From: Sanderia malayensis
Taxonomy: Eukaryota > Cnidaria > Scyphozoa > Semaeostomeae > Pelagiidae
NCBI GenBank assembly: GCA_013076295.1
Contig: RQOL01000528.1
Location: 124,001-188,000 of the forward strand
Length of the DNA stretch: 64,000 bases
Reading direction: 5' to 3'
Both the position numbers and the translations under genes were made by a program. The notes under the pieces are model-generated. The model saw only the letters and a program-made list of their open reading frames with translations. It made no database searches and was not told the origin of the DNA. The number at the start of each line of letters is the position of its first letter. Position 1 is the stretch's first letter. This document shows positions 1 to 11,783 of this stretch, piece after piece.

Positions 1-655
1 TAATTTATGTGAATCATGGTTACTATTCATTAGTGTAAATTGTGGGAATGAACTTTAAATTTTTATTAGTTTTAAGTGTATTTATGTTGATTCGTGTGTA
101 AGTTGTGGCAATCAATGTCAACTTTCATCAGTCTAAATTGTGGGAATGAATGTCACTTTTCATTAGTGTAAATTGTGGGAATGAATATTATCTTTTTTAA
201 CTGTTTTTGCCGTTTTTGCGTGGATTCGTGTGTAAATTGTGGGAATGAATTTTTTTTCATTACTGTAATGTGTGGAAATCAATGTTACTGTTCATTAGTG
301 TAATTTGTGGGAGAGAATGCTATATTTTTTTAGCTCTTTTTACGTGGAACAATGTGTAAATTGTGGGAATCAATGTCAACTTTCATCAGTCTAAATTGTG
401 GGAATGAATGTCACTTTTCATTAGTGTAAATTGTGGGAATGAATATTATCTTTTTTATCTCTTTTTACCGTCTTTGTGTGGATTCATGTGTAAATTGTGG
501 GGATGAACGTTATTTTTCTTTACTGCAAATTGTGAGAATGAATGCTCTATAATTGATTAGCTTTAGCTGTTTTTAGCGTTTATTCGTGTGGAAAGTGTGG
601 GAATGAATTTTTTTTCATTACTGTAATTTGTGGGAATGAATGTTTCTTTTCATTA

Positions 656-718
656 GTGCAAATTGTGGGAATAAATGTCATATTTTTATTAGTTTTAGGT
701 GTATATATGTTGATTCAT
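656..718 (+). repeat. Representative long unit, family LC (63 bp), with AATAAA
   Basis: Core variant GTGCAAATTGTGGGAATAAA, then TGTCATATTTTTATTAG, TTTTAGGTGTATATATG and TTGATTCAT. The core change GAATGAAT to GAATAAAT creates AATAAA at 670-675. The remainder of the unit is GT- and T-rich. The same family recurs throughout, for example with AATAAA at 4048-4053 and 17046-17051. Confidence 0.87.
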
Positions 719-1018
719 GTGTAAGTTGTGGGAATCAATGTCAACTTTCGTCAGTCTAAATTGTGGGAATGAATGTCACTTTTCATTACTGTAAATTGTG
801 GGAATAAATATTATCTCTTTTATCTGTTTTTACCGTTTTTGCGTGGATTCATGTGTAAATTGTGGGGATGAAGGTTATTTTTCATTACTGCAAATTGTGG
901 GAATGAATCCTCTATTATTGCTTAGTTTTAACTGTTCTTACGTTGATTCGTGTGTAAATTGTGGGAAGGAATTTTTTTCATTACTGTAATTTATGTGAAC
1001 CATGGTTACTTTTCATTA

Positions 1019-1075
1019 GTGTAAATTGTGGGAAAGAATGCTATATACTTTTTAGCTCCTTTTACGTGGAATAAT
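1019..1075 (+). repeat. Representative long unit, family LD (57 bp)
   Basis: Core variant GTGTAAATTGTGGGAAAGAA followed by TGCTATATACTTTTTAGCTC and CTTTTACGTGGAATAAT. This family replaces GATTCRT at the end with GGAATAAT or GGAACAAT and is shorter than LA or LB. It is nearly always followed by a short unit reading GGGAATCAATGTC. Confidence 0.87.
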
Positions 1076-1210
1076 GTGTAAATTGTGGGAATGAATGTCA
1101 CTTTTCATTAGTGTAAATTGTGGGAATGAATTTTTATCTTCTTTGTCTGTTTTTCCCATTTTTGCGTGGATACATGTGCAAATTGTGGGGATGAAGGTTA
1201 TTTTTCATTA

Positions 1211-1273
1211 CTGCAAATTGTGGGAATGAAAGTCATATTTTTATCTCTTTTTGCCGTTTTTGCGTGGATTCGT
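1211..1273 (+). repeat. Representative long unit, family LE (63 bp)
   Basis: Begins CTGCAAATTGTGGGAATGAA, then AGTCATATTTTTATCTC, TTTTTGCCGTTTTTGCG and TGGATTCGT. It looks like a chimera of the LC start (GTCATATTTTTAT) and the LA end (CCGTTTTTGCGTGGATTC). This suggests long families have exchanged halves. That origin is inference. Confidence 0.8.
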
Positions 1274-1528
1274 GTGTAAAGTGGGAATAAATGTCATTTT
1301 TTTATTAGTTTTAGCTGTTCTTACATTGAATCGTGTGTAAATTCCGGGAAGGAATTTTTTTGCATTACATAATTTACGTGAATCATGGTTACCTTTCATT
1401 TGTGTAAATTGTGGGAAAGAATGCTATATTTTTTTAGCTCTTTTTACGTGGAATAATGTGTAAATTGTGGGAATCAATTTCAACTTTCATCAGTCTAAAT
1501 TGTGGGAATGAATGTCACTTTTCATTAG

Positions 1529-4385
1529 TGCAAATTGTGGGAATGAACTTTAAGTTTTTATTAGTTTTAGGTGTTTTTATGTTGATTCGTGTGTAAATTG
1601 TAGAAATGAAGGTTATTTTTCATTAGTGCAAATGGTGGGAATGAATATTATCTTTTTTATCTCTTTTTACCGTTTTTGCGTGGATCCATGTGTAAATTGT
1701 GGGGATGAAGGTTATTTTTCATTACTGCAAATTGTGGAAATGAATGCTCTATTATTGATTAGTTTTAGCTGTTCTTACGTTGATTCGTGTGTAAATTGCG
1801 GGAAGGAATTTTTTTCATTACTGTAATTTATGTCAATCATGGTTACTATTCATTAGTGTAAATTGTGGGAATGAACTTTAAATTTTTATTAGTTTTAAGT
1901 GTATTTATGTTGATTCGTGTGTAAGTTGTGGCAATCAATGTCAACTTTCATCAGTCTAAATTGTGGGAATGAATGTCACTTTTCATTAGTGTAAATTGTG
2001 GGAATGAATATTATCTTTTTTATCTGTTTTTGCCGTTTTTGCGTGGATTCGTGTGTAAATTGTGGGAATGAATTTTTTTTCGTTACTTTAATGTGTGGAA
2101 ATCAATGTTACTGTTCATTAGTGTAATTTGTGGGAAAGAATGCTATATTTTTTTAGCTCTTTTTACGTGGAACAATGTGTAAATTGTGGGAATCAATGTC
2201 AACTTACATCAGTCTAAATTGTGGGAATGAATGTCACTTTTCATTAGTGTAAATTGTGGGAATGAATATTATCTTTTTTATCTCTTTTTACCGTTTTTGC
2301 GTGGATCCATGTGTAAATTGTTGGGATGAAGGTTATTTTTCATTACTGCAAATTGTGGGAATGAATGCTCTATTATTGATTAGTTTTAGCTTTTCTTACG
2401 TTGATTCGTGTGCAAATTGCATGATGGAATTTTTTCATTACTGTAATTTATGTGAATCATGGTTACTTTTCATTAGTGTAAATTGTGGGAATTAACTTTA
2501 AAATTTTATTAGTTTTAGGTGTGTTTGTGTTGATTCGTGTGTAAGTTGTGGCAATCAATGTCAACTTTAATTAGTCTAAATTGTGGCAATGAATATAATC
2601 TTTTTGATCTCTTTTTACCGTTTTTGCGTGGGTTCATGTGTAAATTGTGGGGATGAAGGTTATTTTTCATTACTGCAAATTGCGGGAATGAATCCTCTAT
2701 TATTGCTTAGTTTTAGCTGTTCTTACGTTGATTCGTGTGTAAATTGTGGGAAGGAATTTTTTTCATTACTGTAATTTATGTGAATCATGGTTACTGTTCA
2801 TTAGTGTAAATTGTGGGAAAGAATGCTACATACTTTTTAGCTCTTTTTACGTGGAATAATGTGTAAATTGTGGGAATGAATGTCACTTTTCATTAGTGTA
2901 AATTGTGGGAATGAATTTTTATCTTCTTTGTCTGTTTTTCCCATTTTTGCGTGGATACATGTGCAAATTGTGGGGATGAAGGTTATTTTTCATTACTGCA
3001 AATTGTGGGAATGAAAGTCATATTTTTATCTCTTTTTGCCGTTTTTGCGTGGATTCGTGTGTAAAGTGGGAATAAATGTCATTTTTTTATTAGTTTTAGC
3101 TGTTCTTACATTGAATCGTGTGTAAATTCCGGGAAGGAATTTTTTTGCATTACATAATTTATGTGAATCATGGTTACCTTTCATTTGTGTAAATTGTGGG
3201 AAAGAATGCTATATTTTTTTAGCTCTTTTTACGTGGAATAATGTGTAAATTGTGGGAATCAATTTCAACTTTCATCAGTCTAAATTGTGGGAATGAATGT
3301 CACTTTTCATTAGTGCAAATTGTGGGAATGAATATTATCTTCTTTGTCTGTTTTTACCGTTTTTGCGTGGATTCACGTGTAAGTTGTGGGGATGAAGGTT
3401 CTTTTTCATTGCTGCAAATTGTGGGAATTGATGCTCTATTATTGTTTAGTTTTAGCTGTTCTTACGTTGATTCGTGTGTAGATTGTGAAAAGGAATTTTT
3501 TTTCATTACTGTAATTTATGTGAATTATGGTTACTTTTCATTAGTGTAAATTGTGGGAATGAATTTTTTTCATTACTGTAATGTGTGGGAATCAATGTTA
3601 CTTTTCATTAGTGTAATTTGTGGGAAAGAATCCTATTTTTTTAGCTCTTTTTACGTGGAATAATATGTAAATTGTGGGAATCAATCTCAACCTTCATCAG
3701 TGTAAATTGTGGCAATGAATGTCACTTGTCATTAGTGTAAATGGTGGGAATGAATATCATCTTTTTTATCTGTTTTTGCCGTTTTTGCGTGGATTCGTGT
3801 GTAAATTGTCGGAATGAATTTTTTTTCATTATTGTAATGTGTGGAAATCAATGTCAACTTTCATCAGTCTAAATTGTGCGAATGAATGTCACTTTTTATT
3901 AGTGTAAACTGTGCGTGTGAATGCTCCATTATTGATTAGCTTTGGCTGTTTTTAACGTTGATTCGTGTGGATATTGTGAGAATGATTTTTTTTCATTACT
4001 GTAATTTGTGGGAATGAATGTTTATTTTCATTAGTGCAAATTGTGGGAATAAATGTCATATTTTTATTAGTTTTAGGTTTACTTATGTTGATTCGTGTGT
4101 ACATTGTGGGAATGAATGTTAATATGACTAAAAAAAGTAACTAAAAGTGTTTTCACTATTTTTCAGATGGATTAACGTAGATTCACGTGTGAAATGTGGG
4201 AATGGGTGTAAATCTTGAACTGACAAAAGTTGTGGGAATGAATGTTACTTTTCATTAGTGTAAACTGTTGGAAAGAATGTTATATACTTTTTAGCTCTTT
4301 TTACATGGAATAATGTGTAAATTGTGGGAATCGATGTCATTTCTCAACAGTCTAAATTGTGGGAATGAATGTTTCTTTTCATTAG
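1529..4385 (+). repeat. Higher-order repeat of about 2.86 kb, copy 1
   Basis: First of four successive higher-order copies; equivalent points fall at 1626, 4483, 7660 and 10516 (spacings 2857, 3177 and 2856). This copy pairs with copy 3 at an offset of 6,034, and the two read almost identically through long stretches. It ends with a branch-CAG marker element and GTTGGAAAGAATG units. The start phase is arbitrary; it was chosen where the copy-1/copy-3 match breaks down to the left. Confidence 0.85.
4097..4228 (+). repeat. Branch-CAG marker element 1 (type I)
   Basis: A 90-bp long unit plus a 42-bp follower, the most divergent segment of the satellite. It contains AGTAACTAAAAGTG, then CACTATTTTTCAG ending at 4166, then ATGGATTAACG. 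On the plus strand this looks like a branch site, pyrimidine tract and 3' splice site. Type I elements end AATCTTGAACTGACAAAA. This copy has GACTAAAAAAAG in place of GACTGAAAAAAG, a variant shared only with element 3. Confidence 0.9.
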
Positions 4386-6488
4386 TCCAAATTGTGGGAA
4401 TGAACTTTAAGTTTTTATTAGTTTTAGGTGTTTTTATGTTGATTCGTGTGTAAATTGTAGAAATGAAGGTTATTTTTCATTAGTGCAAATGGTGGGAATG
4501 AATATTATCTTTTTTATCTCTTTTTACCGTTTTTGCGTGGATCCATGTGTAAATTGTGGGGATGAAGGTTATTTTTCATTACTGCAAATTGTGGAAATGA
4601 ATGCTCTATTATTGATTAGTTTTAGCTGTTCTTACGTTGATTCGTGTGTAAATTGCGGGAAGGAATTTTTTTCATTACTGTAATTTATGTCAATCATGGT
4701 TACTATTCATTAGTGTAAATTGTGGGAATGAACTTTAAATTTTTATTAGTTTTAAGTGTATTTATGTTGATTCGTGTGTAAGTTGTGGCAATCAATGTCA
4801 ACTTTCATCAGTCTAAATTGTTGGAATGAATGTCACTTTTCATTAGTGTAAATTGTGGGAATGAATATTATCTTTTTTATCTGTTTTTGCCGTTTTTGCG
4901 TGGATTCGTGTGTAAATTGTGGGAATGAATTTTTTTTCGTTACTTTAATGTGTGGAAATCAATGTTACTGTTCATTAGTGTAATTTGTGGGAAAGAATGC
5001 TATATTTTTTTAGCTCTTTTTACGTGGAACAATGTGTAAATTGTGGGAATCAATGTCAACTTTCATCAGTCTAAATTGTGGGAATGAATGTCACTTTTCA
5101 TTAGTCTAAATTGTGGCAATGAATATAATCTTTTTGATCTCTTTTTACCGTTTTTGCGTGGGTTCATGTGTAAATTGTGGGGATGAAGGTTATTTTTCAT
5201 TACTGCAAATTGCGGGAATGAATCCTCTATTATTGCTTAGTTTTAGCTGTTCTTACGTTGATTCGTGTTTAAATTGTGGGAAGGAATTTTTTTTCATTAC
5301 TGTCATTTATGTGAATCATGGTTACTTTTCATTAGTATAAATTGTGGGAAAGAATGCTATATACTTTTTAGCTCTTTTTATGTGGAATAATGTGTAAATT
5401 GTGGGAATCAATGTCATTTCTCAACAGTCTAAATTGTGGGAATGAATGTCACCTTTCATTAGTGTAAATTGTGGGAATGAAGGTTATTTTTCATTAGTGT
5501 AAATTGTGGGAATGAATATTATCTTTTTTATCTGTTTTTACCGTTTTTGCGTGGATTCATGTGTAAATTGTGAGGATAAAGGTTATTTTTCCTTACTGCA
5601 AATTGCGGGAATGAATCTTCTATTATTGTTTAGTTTTAGCTGTTCTTACGTGGATTCATGTGTAAATTGTTGGGATGAAGGTTATTTTTTATTACTTTAA
5701 ATTGTGGGAATGAATGATTCTTTTCATTCGTGCACATTGTGGGAATGAATATTTTCTTTTTTATCTCTTTTTACCGTCTTTGTGTGGATTCATGTGTAAA
5801 TTGTGGGGATGAACGTTATTTTTCATTACTGCAAATTGTGAGAATGAATGCTCTATAAGTGATTAGCTTTAGCTGTTTTTAGCGTTTATTCGTGTGGAAA
5901 GTGTGGGAATGAATTTTTTTTCATTACTGTAATTTGTGGGAATGAATGTTTCTTTTCATTAGTGCAAATTGTGGGAATAAATGTCATATTTTTATTAGTT
6001 TTAGGTGTATATATGTTGATTCATGTGTAAGTTGTGGGAATCAATGTCAACTTTCGTCAGTCTAAATTGTGGGAATGAATGTCACTTTTCATTACTGTAA
6101 ATTGTGGGAATGAATATTATCTCTTTTATCTGTTTTTACCGTTTTTGCGTGGATTCATGTGTAAATTGTGGGGATGAAGGTTATTTTTCATTACTGCAAA
6201 TTGTGGGAATGAATCCTCTATTATTGCTTAGTTTTAACTGTTCTTACGTTGATTCGTGTGTAAATTGTGGGAAGGAATTTTTTTTTCATTACTGTAATTT
6301 ATGTGAATCATGGTTACATTTCATTAGTATAAATTGTGGGAAAGAATGCTATATACTTTTTAGCTCTTTTTATGTGGAATAATGTGTAAATTGTGGGAAT
6401 CAATGTCATTTCTCAACAGTCTAAATTGTGGGAATGAATGTCACTTTTCATTAGTGTAAATTGTGGGAATGAAGGTTATTTTTCATTA

Positions 6489-6552
6489 GTGTAAATTGTG
6501 GGAATGAATATTATCTTTTTTATCTGTTTTTACCGTTTTTGCATGGATTCAT
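6489..6552 (+). repeat. Representative long unit, family LA (64 bp)
   Basis: The unit starts with the GTGTAAATTGTGGGAATGAA core and continues with ATTATC, a T-run, TATCTGTTTTTACCG and TTTTTGC, ending GGATTCAT before the next core. This copy has GCATGG where most have GCGTGG. It is the commonest long family. It carries a polypyrimidine-rich spacer and, in most copies, two CpG dinucleotides. A 64-bp LA unit plus the following 35-bp unit makes the 99-bp composite. Confidence 0.9.
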
Positions 6553-6587
6553 GTGTAAATTGTGGGGATGAAGGTTATTTTTCATTA
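6553..6587 (+). repeat. Representative short unit (35 bp)
   Basis: Core variant GTGTAAATTGTGGGGATGAA followed by GGTTATTTTTCATTA. The other common short spacers are GTCACTTTTCATTAG, GTTACTTTTCATTAG, GTTTCTTTTCATTAG and a homopolymer form, TTTTTTTCATTAC. All share the terminal CATTA followed by G or C, so they derive from one ancestor. The GGGGATG form of the core typically follows LA units. Confidence 0.9.
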
Positions 6588-6651
6588 CTGCAAATTGTGG
6601 GAATGAATCCTCTATTATTGTTTAGTTTTAGCTGTTCTTACGTTGATTCGT
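6588..6651 (+). repeat. Representative long unit, family LB (64 bp)
   Basis: Begins CTGCAAATTGTGGGAATGAA and continues with TCCTCTATTATTG, TTTAGTTTTAGCTG and TTCTTACGTTGATTCG. It has the same length as the LA unit and is related to it only by the core and the GATTCRT end. The segment AGTTTTAGCTGTTC in this family is the source of the left arm of the hairpin variants annotated separately. Confidence 0.88.
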
Positions 6652-7273
6652 GTGTAGATTGTGAAAAGGAATTTTTTTTCATTACTGTAATTTATGTGAA
6701 TTATGGTTACTTTTCATTAGTGTAAATTGTGGGAATGAATTTTTTTCATTACTGTAATGTGTGGGAATCAATGTTACTTTTCATTAGTGTAATTTGTGGG
6801 AAAGAATGCTATTTTTTTTAGCTCTTTTTACGTGGAATAATATGTAAATTGTGGGAATCAATGTCAACCTTCATCAGTGTAAATTGTGGCAATGAATGTC
6901 ACTTGTCATTAGTGTAAATGGTGGGAATGAATATCATCTTTTTTATCTGTTTTTGCCGTTTTTGCGTGGATTCGTGTGTAAATTGTCGGAATGAATTTTT
7001 TTTCATTATTGTAATGTGTGGAAATCAATGTCAACTTTCATCAGTCTAAATTGTGCGAATGAATGTCACTTTTTATTAGTGTAAACTGTGCGTGTGAATG
7101 CTCCATTATTGATTAGCTTTGGCTGTTTTTAACGTTGATTCGTGTGGATATTGTGAGAATGATTTTTTTTCATTACTGTAATTTGTGGGAATGAATGTTT
7201 ATTTTCATTAGTGCAAATTGTGGGAATAAATGTCATATTTTTATTAGTTTTAGGTTTACTTATGTTGATTCGT

Positions 7274-7405
7274 GTGTACATTGTGGGAATGAACGTTAAT
7301 ATGACTGAAAAAAGTAACTAAAAGTGTTTTCACTATTTTTCAGATGGATTAACGTAGATTCACGTGTGAAATGTGGGAATGGGTGTAAATCTTGAACTGA
7401 CAAAA
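7274..7405 (+). repeat. Branch-CAG marker element 2 (type I)
   Basis: CAG ends at 7343. The core reads GGGAACGTTAATATG here, with a C found in no other copy. Confidence 0.9.
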
Positions 7406-7562
7406 GTTGTGGGAATGAATGTTACTTTTCATTAGTGTAAACTGTTGGAAAGAATGTTATATACTTTTTAGCTCTTTTTACATGGAATAATGTGTAAATT
7501 GTGGGAATCGATGTCATTTCTCAACAGTCTAAATTGTGGGAATGAATGTTTCTTTTCATTAG

Positions 7563-10418
7563 TCCAAATTGTGGGAATGAACTTTAAGTTTTTATTAGTT
7601 TTAGGTGTTTTTATGTTGATTCGTGTGTAAATGGTAGAAATGAAGGTTATTTTTCATTAGTGCAAATGGTGGGAATGAATATTATCTTTTTTATCTCTTT
7701 TTACCGTTTTTGCGTGGATCCATGTGTAAATTGTGGGGATGAAGGTTATTTTTCATTACTGCAAATTGTGGAAATGAATGCTCTATTATTGATTAGTTTT
7801 AGCTGTTCTTACGTTGATTCGTGTGTAAATTGCGGGAAGGAATTTTTTTCATTACTGTAATTTATGTCAATCATGGTTACTATTCATTAGTGTAAATTGT
7901 GGGAATGAACTTTAAATTTTTATTAGTTTTAAGTGTATTTATGTTGATTCGTGTGTAAGTTGTGGCAATCAATGTCAACTTTCATCAGTCTAAATTGTGG
8001 GAATGAATGTCACTTTTCATTAGTGTAAATTGTGGGAATGAATATTATCTTTTTTATCTGTTTTTGCCGTTTTTGCGTGGCTTCGTGTGTAAATTGTGGG
8101 AATGAATTTTTTTTCGTTACTTTAATGTGTGGAAATCAATGTTACTGTTCATTAGTGTAATTTGTGGGAAAGAATGCTATATTTTTTTAGCTCTTTTTAC
8201 GTGGAACAATGTGTAAATTGTGGGAATCAATGTCAACTTACATCAGTCTAAATTGTGGGAATGAATGTCACTTTTCATTAGTGTAAATTGTGGGAATGAA
8301 TATTATCTTTTTTATCTCTTTTTACCGTTTTTGCGTGGATCCATGTGTAAATTGTTGGGATGAAGGTTATTTTTCATTACTGCAAATTGTGGGAATGAAT
8401 GCTCTATTATTGATTAGTTTTAGCTTTTCTTACGTTGATTCGTGTGCAAATTGCATGATGGAATTTTTTCATTACTGTAATTTATGTGAATCATGGTTAC
8501 TTTTCATTAGTGTAAATTGTGGGAATTAACTTTAAAATTTTATTAGTTTTAGGTGTGTTTGTGTTGATTCGTGTGTAAGTTGTGGCAATCAATGTCAACT
8601 TTAATTAGTCTAAATTGTGGCAATGAATATAATCTTTTTGATCTCTTTTTACCGTTTTTGCGTGGGTTCATGTGTAAATTGTGGGGATGAAGGTTATTTT
8701 TCATTACTGCAAATTGCGGGAATGAATCCTCTATTATTGCTTAGTTTTAGCTGTTCTTACGTTGATTCGTGTGTAAATTGTGGGAAGGAATTTTTTTCAT
8801 TACTGTAATTTATGTGAATCATGGTTACTGTTCATTAGTGTAAATTGTGGGAAAGAATGCTACATACTTTTTAGCTCTTTTTACGTGGAATAATGTGTAA
8901 ATTGTGGGAATGAATGTCACTTTTCATTAGTGTAAATTGTGGGAATGAATTTTTATCTTCTTTGTCTGTTTTTCCCATTTTTGCGTGGATACATGTGCAA
9001 ATTGTGGGGATGAAGGTTATTTTTCATTACTGCAAATTGTGGGAATGAAAGTCATATTTTTATCTCTTTTTGCCGTTTTTGCGTGGATTCGTGTGTAAAG
9101 TGGGAATAAATGTCATTTTTTTATTAGTTTTAGCTGTTCTTACATTGAATCGTGTGTAAATTCCGGGAAGGAATTTTTTTGCATTACATAATTTATGTGA
9201 ATCATGGTTACCTTTCATTTGTGTAAATTGTGGGAAAGAATGCTATATTTTTTTAGCTCTTTTTACGTGGAATAATGTGTAAATTGTGGGAATCAATTTC
9301 AACTTTCATCAGTCTAAATTGTGGGAATGAATGTCACTTTTCATTAGTGCAAATTGTGGGAATGAATATTATCTTCTTTGTCTGTTTTTACCGTTTTTGC
9401 GTGGATTCACGTGTAAGTTGTGGGGATGAAGGTTCTTTTTCATTGCTGCAAATTGTGGGAATTGATGCTCTATTATTGTTTAGTTTTAGCTGTTCTTACG
9501 TTGATTCGTGTGTAGATTGTGAAAAGGAATTTTTTTCATTACTGTAATTTATGTGAATTATGGTTACTTTTCATTAGTGTAAATTGTGGGAATGAATTTT
9601 TTTCATTACTGTAATGTGTGGGAATCAATGTTACTTTTCATTAGTGTAATTTGTGGGAAAGAATGCTATTTTTTTAGCTCTTTTTACGTGGAATAATATG
9701 TAAATTGTGGGAATCAATGTCAACCTTCATCAGTGTAAATTGTGGCAATGAATGTCACTTGTCATTAGTGTAAATGGTGGGAATGAATATCATCTTTTTT
9801 ATCTGTTTTTGCCGTTTTTGCGTGGATTCGTGTGTAAATTGTCGGAATGAATTTTTTTTCATTATTGTAATGTGTGGAAATCAATGTCAACTTTCATCAG
9901 TCTAAATTGTGCGAATGAATGTCACTTTTTATTAGTGTAAACTGTGCGTGTGAATGCTCCATTATTGATTAGCTTTGGCTGTTTTTAACGTTGATTCGTG
10001 TGGATATTGTGAGAATGATTTTTTTTCATTACTGTAATTTGTGGGAATGAATGTTTATTTTCATTAGTGCAAATTGTGGGAATAAATGTCATATTTTTAT
10101 TAGTTTTAGGTTTACTTATGTTGATTCGTGTGTACATTGTGGGAATGAATGTTAATATGACTAAAAAAAGTAACTAAAAGTGTTTTCACTATTTTTCAGA
10201 TGGATTAACGTAGATTCACGTGTGAAATGTGGGAATGGGTGTAAATCTTGAACTGACAAAAGTTGTGGGAATGAATGTTACTTTTCATTAGTGTAAACTG
10301 TTGGAAAGAATGTTATATACTTTTTAGCTCTTTTTACATGGAATAATGTGTAAATTGTGGGAATCGATGTCATTTCTCAACAGTCTAAATTGTGGGAATG
10401 AATGTTTCTTTTCATTAG
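7563..10418 (+). repeat. Higher-order repeat of about 2.86 kb, copy 3
   Basis: Near-identical to copy 1 at an offset of 6,034. Differences I noticed are mostly single bases (for example ATGGTAG for TTGTAG at about 7,631) and T-run lengths. Its 7.3-8.8-kb part reappears at 60.3-61.8 kb at an offset of 53,011, so this module is dispersed as well as tandem. Confidence 0.85.
10130..10261 (+). repeat. Branch-CAG marker element 3 (type I)
   Basis: CAG ends at 10199. Shares the GACTAAAAAAAG variant with element 1, as expected from the 6,034-bp pairing. Confidence 0.9.
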
Positions 10419-11783
10419 TCCAAATTGTGGGAATGAACTTTAAGTTTTTATTAGTTTTAGGTGTTTTTATGTTGATTCGTGTGTAAATTGTAGAAATGAA
10501 GGTTATTTTTCATTAGTGCAAATGGTGGGAATGAATATTATCTTTTTTATCTCTTTTTACCGTTTTTGCGTGGATCCATGTGTAAATTGTGGGGATGAAG
10601 GTTATTTTTCATTACTGCAAATTGTGGAAATGAATGCTCTATTATTGATTAGTTTTAGCTGTTCTTACGTTGATTCGTGTGTAAATTGCGGGAAGGAATT
10701 TTTTTCATTACTGTAATATATGTCAATCATGGTTACTATTCATTAGTGTAAATTGTGGGAATGAACTTTAAATTTTTATTAGTTTTAAGTGTATTTATGT
10801 TGATTCGTGTGTAAGTTGTGGCAATCAATGTCAACTTTCATCAGTCTAAATTGTGGGAATGAATGTTACTTTTCATTAGTGTAAATTGTGGGAATGAATA
10901 TTATCTTTTTTATCTGTTTTTGCCGTTTTTGCGTGGATTCGTGTGTAAATTGTGGGAATGAATTTTTTTTCGTTACTTTAATGTGTGGAAATCAATGTTA
11001 CTGTTCATTAGTGTAATTTGTGGGAAAGAATGCTATATTTTTTTAGCTCTTTTTACGTGGAACAATGTGTAAATTGTGGGAATCAATGTCAACTTTCATC
11101 AGTCTAAATTGTGGGAATGAATGTCACTTTTCATTAGTCTATATTGTGGCAATGAATATAATCTTTTTGATCTCTTTTTACCGTTTTTGCGTGGGTTCAT
11201 GTGTAAATTGTGGGGATGAAGGTTATTTTTCATTACTGCAAATTGCGGGAATGAATCCTCTATTATTGCTTAGTTTTAGCTGTTCTTACGTTGATTCGTG
11301 TTTAAATTGTGGGAAGGAATTTTTTTTCATTACTGTCATTTATGTGAATCATGGTTACTTTTCATTAGTATAAATTGTGGGAAAGAATGCTATATACTTT
11401 TTAGCTCTTTTTATGTGGAATAATGTGTAAATTGTGGGAATCAATGTCATTTCTCAACAGTCTAAATTGTGGGAATGAATGTCACCTTTCATTAGTGTAA
11501 ATTGTGGGAATGAAGGTTATTTTTCATTAGTGTAAATTGTGGGAATGAATATTATCTTTTTTATCTGTTTTTACCGTTTTTGCGTGGATTCATGTGTAAA
11601 TTGTGAGGATAAAGGTTATTTTTCCTTACTGCAAATTGCGGGAATGAATCTTCTATTATTGTTTAGTTTTAGCTGTTCTTACGTGGATTCATGTGTAAAT
11701 TGTTGGGATGAAGGTTATTTTTTATTACTTTAAATTGTGGGAATGAATGATTCTTTTCATTCGTGCACATTGTGGGAATGAAT
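10419..11783 (+). repeat. Higher-order repeat copy 4, incomplete
   Basis: Follows copy 2 at an offset of 6,033 to about 11,783, where copy 2 continues ATTTTCTTTTTTATC and this copy reads ATTATGTTTTTTATC and moves into different modules. The tandem 2.9/3.2-kb series ends here. Confidence 0.82.

Larger units (their letters stand above)
1..1528 (+). repeat. Module block, also present at 14,659 onward
   Basis: Bases 1 to about 990 match 14,659 to about 15,650 at an offset of 14,658, through LC, LA and LB units in the same order. Bases about 1,019-1,530 match about 2,804-3,310 at an offset of about 1,785, including a distinctive CCGGGAAGGAA core variant at 1,344. The block is therefore a junction of two modules that occur elsewhere in separate contexts. 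The array continues beyond the left edge of the window. Confidence 0.75.
4386..7562 (+). repeat. Higher-order repeat of about 3.18 kb, copy 2
   Basis: Matches copy 1 at offset 2,857 up to about 5,101, then skips about 327 bp of copy 1 (offset becomes 2,530 from about 5,102). It later carries extra modules, at about 5,750-6,500, that resemble 460-1,000. It rejoins the copy-1 order at about 6,650 at offset 3,177. It pairs with copy 4 at offset 6,033 through about 5,750. The longer period comes from these replaced modules. Confidence 0.82.

Noticed and set aside
4137..4166. A complete tiny intron from GTAACT to TTTTTCAG within the marker element
   Set aside because: The GT to AG distance is only about 30 nt, too short for spliceosomal introns outside a few unusual lineages. 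Only the acceptor-like half is kept as a finding.
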